Shown: positions 6,855-11,489 of the stretch, piece after piece
Position numbering within the stretch: the first letter of the stretch is position 1
Layout of the letters: each line of letters starts with the position of its first letter
NCBI GenBank assembly: GCA_024654265.1
Contig: JANLIO010000008.1
Coordinates: forward strand, 1-11,489
DNA from: a bacterium
Lineage (GTDB): Bacteria > Patescibacteriota > Patescibacteriia > 2-12-FULL-60-25
DNA length: 11,489 nucleotides
Direction: 5' to 3'
Made by a program: the position numbers and the translations under genes
Notes under the pieces: model-generated
The model's input: the letters and a program-made list of their open reading frames with translations, nothing else
Told to the model about the DNA's origin: nothing
Databases searched by the model: none

Positions 6855-8951
6855 CTATTCCCGATGCGCGCTTTTTCGAATGCGCTCTACTTCTGCTTTA
6901 AGTTCTGGATATTTGGTAAGAGATGGATCATTTAATATCATTTCCGTCGACGCGTCACGGGCTGACGTCATAATTCCAATATCATCCGGTCGCGCAGCTT
7001 GAAATACAACCTGCCCACTTTGCTCCGTTCCAAGCAGGTTCCCGGAACCTCGATGCTTTAAATCTTCTTCTGCAATAAGAAATCCATCATTTGTTTCTGC
7101 TAGTATTTGAAGACGCGAAACATTCGAAACACCTTGCGACATTGCAAGAAAACAAACAGACGGATAACGCGCACGACCCACGCGACCGCGTAATTGATGA
7201 AGCTGTGCCAATCCAAATCGCTCCGCGCCTTCCACCAACATCACGGTTGCACGCGGAATATCCACGCCAACTTCAACCACCGTCGTTGCGACGAGAACAC
7301 TCACTCGACCCGCAGAAAAATCTCGCATCACATCGTCTCGCTCATCTGGCGACATCTTTCCATGAACCGATGCAATCGTCATTCCCTTAAGCGGACCTTC
7401 AGACAGTTGTTTCATTTCCGTCTGAACACTTCGCGCGCCAAGCGTATCGGAAGGATCAATCAAAGGACACACGATAAACGCACGATGCCCAGCCTCAATC
7501 TCTGAGCGAATTTTCGCATACGCCTGATCCCTCCCTTTTTCATCATGTACGATAATCGTTGCAACGGGCTGTCGGCCTTTTGGTTTTTGTCGAAGAACGG
7601 AAATATCTAAATCGCCCAACAACGTGAGTGCTAATGATCGAGGAATCGGCGTTGCGGTCATGGAAAGAAGATGCGGAACCAACCCATCTTCGCGCGACGA
7701 AACAAGAAGCGCTTCTCGTTGTGCAACACCGAATCGATGCTGTTCATCAACAATCGCAAGCGCGAGATCCGGTGGAGATTGTCCACGTTGAATCAATGCA
7801 TGCGTTCCTACCAACACCACGCGACCGGCGCGAATGCGTTCTTTTGCTTCTGATACACTCAGTTCTTGCGTTTTCTTTCCTTCAGTAATCCATCGCATTT
7901 TCGAGGTCATAAGCAAAACCGGAATCCCGTGAGCCGAGAAAAATCGTTCAAATGTTGCCGCATGTTGCTTGGCGAGCAAATCGGTTGGCGCCATAAATGC
8001 AGATGACGCGCCAGAACGAAACACGAGCGCAGAGAGCATCATGCCAACCGCTGTCTTCCCCGCCCCAACGTCACCCTGCAGTAAACGTCGCATCGGTCGA
8101 TTCTTCGCAATGTCCTGCACAGAAGCCCACACCGCTTTCTTTTGATCATCCGTCATTTGAAACGGTAAACTCATGGCAAATCGTTTTGCGAAATGCTCAT
8201 CAAATGCCACCACTGGCGCACCCGCTATGTCTGCCTCCGTCCGAGCGCTATGCAATGCGAGTTGATACAAAAGCAGTTCCCCAAACGCAAAACGACGTCG
8301 ACCTTTTTCCGCCTGTTGCTCAGATTCAGGACGATGAAGAAAATGGATTGCGTCAGAAAGTGATGTCAAAGATGCCTGCGTGCGAATTGTCTCAGGGATC
8401 GGATCCGGTACAACATCCAAATCGTCCACCGTTGCTTTCATTATTTTTCGAAGTGTTTTTTGCGTCACACCCGTTGTCAGCGGATACACGGGAGAGATTG
8501 TTCCGGCCGTCACTGTCTCATCCTCATCATCCCCATCTTCAACGATCGGTTCCCACAACGGATTCATCATGCCACGACCAAAACGGGGACGCTCCTCCAG
8601 CGTACCGGAAAGATAAATTTCATCACCCGGCTTCAATGTCTTTAACAACCATGGCTGATTAAACCACGTAATACGAAGCGAACCTGACTCATCTGACACG
8701 CGCGCCTGAATCATCACAAACCCCAGACGACGGATGGGAACGCGACGAATGTCATCCACGGAAACGCGAATCGTGACCGGTTCTTGAACAACAAGCTCTG
8801 CAATCGGTGCCAATTTGGAAAAATCATCATACCGACGGGGGAAGATGGTAAGCAAATTTCCAACGGTTTCCATCCCCAATTTCGAAATGACCCGCCGTTC
8901 GTGTGGCGTAAGACCATGAATAAAACTGACCGGATCATTCCACCCAACCAT
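6855..8951 (-). CDS. recG: ATP-dependent DNA helicase RecG
   Basis: About 698 residues from the ATG used here, close to the usual 680-780. An N-terminal wedge/OB domain (FPRRYDDFSKL, then about 70 residues of OB fold) is followed by superfamily 2 helicase motifs: Walker A GDVGAGKT, Walker B/DEQH as DEQHRFG, motif III SMTATPIPRSL, and motif VI QLHQLRGRVGR. The C-terminal region has the RecG-specific DGFLIAEEDLKHRGSGNLLG. RecG is a cytoplasmic enzyme that regresses stalled replication forks and migrates Holliday junctions. The frame extends upstream to a GTG at 8990 (13 more residues), but the conserved sequence begins just after the inner ATG at 8951, so I chose that. Neither start has a well-placed Shine-Dalgarno: six Gs touch the ATG directly, and only AGG lies before the GTG. 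The gene converges on radA. Confidence 0.96.
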   Translation of the reverse strand: MVGWNDPVSFIHGLTPHERRVISKLGMETVGNLLTIFPRRYDDFSKLAPIAELVVQEPVTIRVSVDDIRRVPIRRLGFVMIQARVSDESGSLRITWFNQPWLLKTLKPGDEIYLSGTLEERPRFGRGMMNPLWEPIVEDGDDEDETVTAGTISPVYPLTTGVTQKTLRKIMKATVDDLDVVPDPIPETIRTQASLTSLSDAIHFLHRPESEQQAEKGRRRFAFGELLLYQLALHSARTEADIAGAPVVAFDEHFAKRFAMSLPFQMTDDQKKAVWASVQDIAKNRPMRRLLQGDVGAGKTAVGMMLSALVFRSGASSAFMAPTDLLAKQHAATFERFFSAHGIPVLLMTSKMRWITEGKKTQELSVSEAKERIRAGRVVLVGTHALIQRGQSPPDLALAIVDEQHRFGVAQREALLVSSREDGLVPHLLSMTATPIPRSLALTLLGDLDISVLRQKPKGRQPVATIIVHDEKGRDQAYAKIRSEIEAGHRAFIVCPLIDPSDTLGARSVQTEMKQLSEGPLKGMTIASVHGKMSPDERDDVMRDFSAGRVSVLVATTVVEVGVDIPRATVMLVEGAERFGLAQLHQLRGRVGRARYPSVCFLAMSQGVSNVSRLQILAETNDGFLIAEEDLKHRGSGNLLGTEQSGQVVFQAARPDDIGIMTSARDASTEMILNDPSLTKYPELKAEVERIRKSAHRE

Positions 8952-8991
8952 CCCCCCATCGTACAAATGGCGGGCAAGAAGAGCAACCACG

Positions 8992-9020
8992 TTGACAGAC
9001 CTGTATTATTTTGTGATTCT
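8992..9020 (+). promoter_or_regulatory. Possible promoter of the sigma-factor gene
   Basis: A perfect TTGACA (8992-8997) is followed after 17 bases by GATTCT (9015-9020), preceded by TGT as in an extended -10. The -10 matches the consensus at only three positions, so this is tentative. It would start transcription just before the inverted repeat at 9029. Confidence 0.35.
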
Positions 9021-9028
9021 TAGCCGTC

Positions 9029-9047
9029 CATACGCATTTGGCGTATG
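9029..9047. promoter_or_regulatory. Inverted repeat in the sigma-gene leader, possible operator
   Basis: CATACGC (9029-9035) and GCGTATG (9041-9047) are perfect 7-base arms around ATTTG. It lies about 30 bases before the sigma-factor ATG, in the divergent recG/sigma promoter region. It could be a dimeric regulator site or a small mRNA hairpin upstream of the ribosome site. Confidence 0.45.
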
Positions 9048-9077
9048 AAAATGTTCCTTTCAAACAAGTGAGGTGTC

Positions 9078-10010
9078 ATGACCGAACACACAGAAAGATA
9101 CAATCAACTCAGCGTTTTCTCCGGCACTCGAATGCCGGTACTCTCTGACGAGGAACTCGCTCTCCTTTTGGAAGAGTCAAAATGCCTTGATCTAGATCGA
9201 CGAAGGAAAGCTCTCGAGAAAATCGTCTTTTCCAATATTGGAATTATTGTCAAAAAGGCAATGCCCTTTTGCGGAAATAATATTTCGCTCAGAGATCTTG
9301 TCCCTACAGGAATACTGGTCCTCCTCGAAAAAGTCATCCCGCGTTACGATCCAACGATAGCGAAGTTCAGTACATATGCCACGCACTGGCTCCTGAACTC
9401 ATTTCATCGCCTACGTATCACAGAGTCACATGGCCCCGGGGTTCATCTATCGTCTGGGTTCAGAGAAAAATTAAACTCCGTACGAAAAGCGGAATCATTT
9501 CTTCGCAATCGCTCACCTCGGCCAACACCGGAAGACATTGTGAGCCACTTAAAAATACACGGCTCAGAAAAAGCAAAAGGGCTCACAGTCCAAGGAGTGG
9601 AACATTTTCTCGCTGATACGAGTACGCACGCGGTGTCGTTCGATAGTCGTCTTTCGCAGGAAGGAATCTTGACGCTCTATGACGTCACGGAAGATCGAAA
9701 TGCGGGAACACCGGAGGAAATTCTCACGATAAAGCAAGAAGTCGAGTTCTGGGTGAAGCGACTGTACGACGAAATCGATCGGCTTAGTGATCGGAATTCG
9801 GATATTCTAAACGCTCGCTACGGCCTACAAGATTCGCCCCCGAGGAAACTTCAAGAAATCGCGGATGAACTGAAGGTCTCGATACAACGAGTCCAACAGA
9901 TGGAAGATCGGGCCATCCACCTCATCGCGAAACGGTGTCAGCTTCCAAAGGCTGGTGTTCAAGCGATACTTTCTTTCGTTCGAGACTTCAACACTCAATC
10001 GAACGAATAA
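9078..10010 (+). CDS. Alternative RNA polymerase sigma-70-family factor, divergent region 2
   Basis: 310 residues. Region 2 (about 50-113) contains DLVPTGILVLLEKVIPRYDP followed by AKFSTYATHWLLNSFHRLR, clearly related to the RpoD stretch KFSTYATWWIRQAI. Region 3 (about 120-190) includes the RPTPEDIVSHL helix. Region 4 (about 228-285) has LSDRNSDILNARYGL, then LQEIADELKVSIQRVQQME, the helix-turn-helix that reads the -35 box. Region 1.1 is absent. In region 2.3, the first tryptophan of the RpoD WW pair is His, and the following IRQ is LLN; these positions melt and read the -10 element. The ATG has a good ribosome site (GAGG with a 5-base gap). It is not the housekeeping factor as judged by these changes. 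The regulon is unknown. Its own promoter region and terminator suggest a single-gene transcript. Confidence 0.9.
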   Translation: MTEHTERYNQLSVFSGTRMPVLSDEELALLLEESKCLDLDRRRKALEKIVFSNIGIIVKKAMPFCGNNISLRDLVPTGILVLLEKVIPRYDPTIAKFSTYATHWLLNSFHRLRITESHGPGVHLSSGFREKLNSVRKAESFLRNRSPRPTPEDIVSHLKIHGSEKAKGLTVQGVEHFLADTSTHAVSFDSRLSQEGILTLYDVTEDRNAGTPEEILTIKQEVEFWVKRLYDEIDRLSDRNSDILNARYGLQDSPPRKLQEIADELKVSIQRVQQMEDRAIHLIAKRCQLPKAGVQAILSFVRDFNTQSNE

Positions 10011-10047
10011 TGCACACACGGTTCATAAACCAAACTCGGCTCAAAAC

Positions 10048-10078
10048 GACAGTCGCACACTCGCGACTGTCTTTTTTT
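10048..10078 (+). terminator. Rho-independent terminator of the sigma-factor gene
   Basis: GACAGTCGC (10048-10056) and GCGACTGTC (10063-10071) form a perfect 9-base stem with a 6-base loop, followed directly by seven Ts. Confidence 0.92.
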
Positions 10079-10099
10079 ATTTCAAATCAATTTTTTTAC

Positions 10100-10129
10100 A
10101 AAAAATCCCACTTTCTAGCAGGATTTTTT
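10100..10129 (-). terminator. Terminator of tRNA-Ser(UGA), bidirectional in form
   Basis: AAAAAATCC and GGATTTTTT arms (10100-10108 and 10121-10129) surround a 12-base loop. Read on the - strand, the stem ends in a T-run a few bases past the CCA of the tRNA. The GC part is short, but the position fits. Confidence 0.65.
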
Positions 10130-10132
10130 TGT

Positions 10133-10213
<81 letters not shown>

Positions 10214-10223
<10 letters not shown>

Positions 10224-10477
10224 GTGTCATTTACTGGTTTATCCAGCTTCTTTTTTATCTGTCTCCTTCCTTGACCTGTTTTATAGAATCGTTCCGTTTT
10301 CTCCGCACAAACCTTCGTCATGTGCGCTTCATAATACACCAATTTCCAAGGTCTATATGCTTTTGTTGATTTTACCGCGCCTCTATGATGAGACGTCATC
10401 CTCTGACGAAGATCGGCCGTTGAACCAACTTAAAATCTATTGAATTCCACACTTTCTAAGATATAGACATAGTGCAT
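10214..10477 (-). pseudogene. GIY-YIG endonuclease (UPF0213-type), broken by a nonsense codon
   Basis: Read on the - strand, ATG at 10477 starts MHYVYILESVEFNRF, then TAA (10430-10432), then VGSTADLRQRM in the same frame, continuing through STKAYRPWKLVYYEA to a TGA at 10214. The total of about 87 residues matches the small UPF0213/GIY-YIG family. YVYIL is the GIY strand, and the TAA sits exactly where the tyrosine of the YVG (YIG) motif should be. One base (TAT or TAC to TAA) explains it, with no frameshift. The catalytic Arg helix (DLRQR) and the TKAYRPW block are intact, so decay is recent, or the stop is a read error. The known CPR code change affects TGA, not TAA. The last codons overlap the 5' end of tRNA-Ser. 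A shorter product from the inner ATG at 10399 would lack the nuclease core. Confidence 0.82.
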
Positions 10478-10487
10478 ATCAGTTTTT

Positions 10488-10543
10488 CCACCCATCTCCG
10501 TAGGAGTGGGCGGATCCCCTCACGCCGAAACGGCGATGAGAGG
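10488..10543. repeat. Two adjacent strong hairpins between the tRNA fragment and the nuclease pseudogene
   Basis: The first hairpin is CCCA-T-CTCC, loop GTA, GGAGTGGG (10491-10510). The second is CCCCTCACGCCG, loop AAA, CGGCGATGAGAGG (10516-10543, one bulge). The second ends one base before the 36-base tRNA copy. They may be remnants of the inserted element or a structured leader of the nuclease gene. On the - strand no U-run follows, so they are not typical terminators. Confidence 0.6.
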
Positions 10544-10544
10544 A

Positions 10545-10580
10545 CAAGACTGGCACATTCGACCACTCTGTCACCTCTCC
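10545..10580 (-). pseudogene. 5' half of tRNA-Ser(UGA), truncated in the anticodon
   Basis: All 36 bases equal the 5' part of the intact tRNA-Ser (10188-10223): acceptor strand, D arm, anticodon 5' strand and CTTG of the loop. Identity stops between anticodon bases 35 and 36. There is no matching 3' half, so it cannot fold as a tRNA. Together with the intact gene it forms direct repeats around the GIY-YIG pseudogene. Confidence 0.85.
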
Positions 10581-10668
10581 AAATCTATTTTTTATCGAAC
10601 GGCGCAACCATATCAAAAAATCCGCCCAAAATCAAGCCCCTTGTTGATTCACCCATATAATTAATACG

Positions 10669-10677
10669 TGATATACT
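10669..10677 (+). promoter_or_regulatory. Extended -10 promoter with probable leaderless transcript
   Basis: TGATATACT is a TGn extended -10 with hexamer TATACT, ending 6 bases before the ATG at 10684. Transcription would therefore start at or beside the A of the ATG. No Shine-Dalgarno is present, and no good -35 lies upstream. A second TATAAT at 10656-10661 could serve as an alternative -10. Confidence 0.55.
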
Positions 10678-10683
10678 TCTCGT

Positions 10684-11190
10684 ATGCCCTATAGCGAACA
10701 ACTTCGCGAGGAAATCATCAAAGCGCAAGATGATTTTGTTTGGGAGTCCCATGCCTGGGAATTCTATGAGCGAGGGGCGCGTTGGTATCTCGCAATGAGT
10801 GTTGTTGCGGTTGTCTTTGTTGTATCCGCAGTTGCAACAAGCAATTTTCTATTCGCATTCTTCATCCTTCTTACACCCTTTATCCTTGTTCTTTCTGGCC
10901 ACAAAGAACCACACCGAATGCTTGTTCAGATCGGTCCGAATGGTGTTGTCGTGGATGGACGGTTGTACGAATACAAAGATATTCACAAATTCGCAATCGT
11001 TTATCACCCGCCGGAAACAAAACTACTCTACGTTTACACAAACAGCGTTCTTGCACCCCGTATCAGAATCTCACTTGAAGATGAGGATCCCGTCTCACTC
11101 CGCGACTATCTAACCCATTATCTTGAGGAGAATCTCCACTTGCAGGAAGAGCATTTATCTGATATCCTCGCGCGGATCCTACGTTTGTAA
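10684..11190 (+). CDS. Small two-helix membrane protein with a C-terminal soluble domain, function unknown
   Basis: 168 residues. A charged N-terminal segment (1-33, with VWESHAWEFYERG) is followed by two membrane helices (about 34-51 and 54-71) joined by a very short turn. A soluble domain (about 76-150) of alternating beta-strands (MLVQIGPNGVVVDGRLYEYKDIHKF in part) ends in an amphipathic helix. This architecture resembles the small bacterial PH-like/DUF5673-type membrane proteins frequent in CPR genomes, but I cannot confirm the family. No catalytic motif is visible. The ATG is the only sensible start and seems leaderless. tRNA-Arg begins 14 bases after its stop with no room for a strong separate promoter, so the two are probably co-transcribed. 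Confidence 0.8.
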   Translation: MPYSEQLREEIIKAQDDFVWESHAWEFYERGARWYLAMSVVAVVFVVSAVATSNFLFAFFILLTPFILVLSGHKEPHRMLVQIGPNGVVVDGRLYEYKDIHKFAIVYHPPETKLLYVYTNSVLAPRIRISLEDEDPVSLRDYLTHYLEENLHLQEEHLSDILARILRL

Positions 11191-11204
11191 TAAAAGGATT
11201 TTTC

Positions 11205-11281
11205 GCGGCCGTAGCTCAGCTGGATAGAGCGCTTCCCTGCGAAGGAAGAGGTCGGACGTTCAAATCGTCCCGGTCGCACCA
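11205..11281 (+). tRNA. tRNA-Arg(GCG)
   Basis: 77 bases. Acceptor GCGGCCG pairs with CGGTCGC (one G-T pair), then A and an encoded CCA. The D arm is GCTC/GAGC. The anticodon stem CTTCC/GGAAG has loop CTGCGAA, so the anticodon is GCG, reading CGC and CGU. The T arm is GGACG/CGTCC. Most bacteria have ACG (inosine) at this position. Confidence 0.96.
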
Positions 11282-11289
11282 TCAAGAAG

Positions 11290-11320
11290 AACTCACCATA
11301 AGGTGAGTTTTTTGTTTTTT
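11290..11320 (+). terminator. Rho-independent terminator after tRNA-Arg
   Basis: AACTCACC (11290-11297) and GGTGAGTT (11302-11309) form a perfect 8-base stem with loop ATAA. It runs into six Ts, a G and six more Ts. Confidence 0.93.
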
Positions 11321-11346
11321 ATCCAACACCATTTTTATCCAACACC
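11316..11346 (+). repeat. Tandem 15-base direct repeat
   Basis: TTTTTATCCAACACC occurs at 11316-11330 and again at 11332-11346, directly before the -35 box of the tRNA-Ser(GCU) promoter. Confidence 0.8.
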
Positions 11347-11375
11347 TTGATAAAGGACGGGGAATCTGTTATCTT
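11347..11375 (+). promoter_or_regulatory. Promoter of tRNA-Ser(GCU)
   Basis: TTGATA (11347-11352), a 17-base spacer and TATCTT (11370-11375), with TGT just before the -10 as an extended element. It lies 23 bases upstream of the tRNA and immediately downstream of the preceding terminator. Confidence 0.75.
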
Positions 11376-11398
11376 TTCAACGCTTCTTACACATACCT

Positions 11399-11489
11399 GG
11401 AGAGGTACCCAAGAGGCTTAAGGGGACGGTTTGCTAAATCGTTAGGCTGTGAAAACGGCGCGAGGGTTCGAATCCCTCCCTCTCCGCCA
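11399..11489 (+). tRNA. tRNA-Ser(GCU)
   Basis: A 91-base class II tRNA. Acceptor GGAGAGG pairs with CCTCTCC, followed by G and an encoded CCA. The anticodon stem ACGGT/ATCGT (one G-T pair) has loop TTGCTAA, giving anticodon GCT for AGC/AGU codons. It has a long variable arm and a standard T arm. Its last 29 bases equal those of tRNA-Ser(UGA) on the other strand. The gene ends at the final base of the window and appears complete. Confidence 0.96.

Noticed and set aside
7997..8662. A 221-codon + strand frame
   Set aside because: It lies antisense to recG, has low-complexity Pro/His/Gln content and no domain; it is a shadow of a firmly identified gene.
10545..10580. A second functional tRNA-Ser
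   Set aside because: No anticodon 3' strand, variable arm or T arm follows, so the cloverleaf cannot form.
10472..10660. A + strand frame of 62 codons
   Set aside because: It is antisense of the tRNA-Ser fragment and its hairpins; no protein features.

Overview
The window looks like a piece of a Candidate Phyla Radiation (Patescibacteria) chromosome. I infer this from family types, not from a database match. The clues are tightly packed genes with few Shine-Dalgarno sites, VirB2/TrbC-like pilin domains of the kind common in CPR genomes fused to other domains, ordinary bacterial RadA and RecG, and CCA-encoding tRNA genes separated by repeat-rich spacers.

Region 1 (1-4869, + strand) is a compact four-gene operon with junctions of -11, -4 and +6 bases. 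It encodes the end of a TolB/WD40-like beta-propeller protein, a membrane-anchored DsbA-like thiol oxidoreductase, and two tandem paralogous exported proteins. The paralogs share a signal peptide, an eight-cysteine N-terminal domain and a two-helix T4SS-pilin-like membrane domain, but carry unrelated C-terminal domains. One looks like a GH73/lysozyme-fold glucosaminidase; the other has the full zinc and catalytic signature of a VanY/LAS-type D,D-carboxypeptidase. This suggests a cell-envelope system in which peptidoglycan hydrolases are displayed on pilin-like anchors and a dedicated oxidase forms their disulfides.

Region 2 (4870-8990) holds radA (+) and recG (-), convergent around a 446-base spacer packed with stem-loop and MITE-like repeats. 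A separate REP-like palindrome precedes radA.

Region 3 (8991-10078) holds a divergent sigma-70-family gene, transcribed away from recG. An inverted repeat lies in its leader and a textbook intrinsic terminator follows it.

Region 4 (10079-10683) is a disturbed tRNA locus on the - strand. An intact tRNA-Ser(UGA) lies next to a GIY-YIG (UPF0213-type) nuclease pseudogene, whose single in-frame TAA replaces the tyrosine of the YIG motif. Beyond it lies an exact 36-base copy of the 5' half of the same tRNA, so the pseudogene is flanked by direct repeats ending inside the anticodon.

Region 5 (10684-11489, + strand) has a small two-helix membrane protein with a leaderless-type promoter, tRNA-Arg(GCG), a terminator, and tRNA-Ser(GCU) with its own promoter, ending at the last base of the window.
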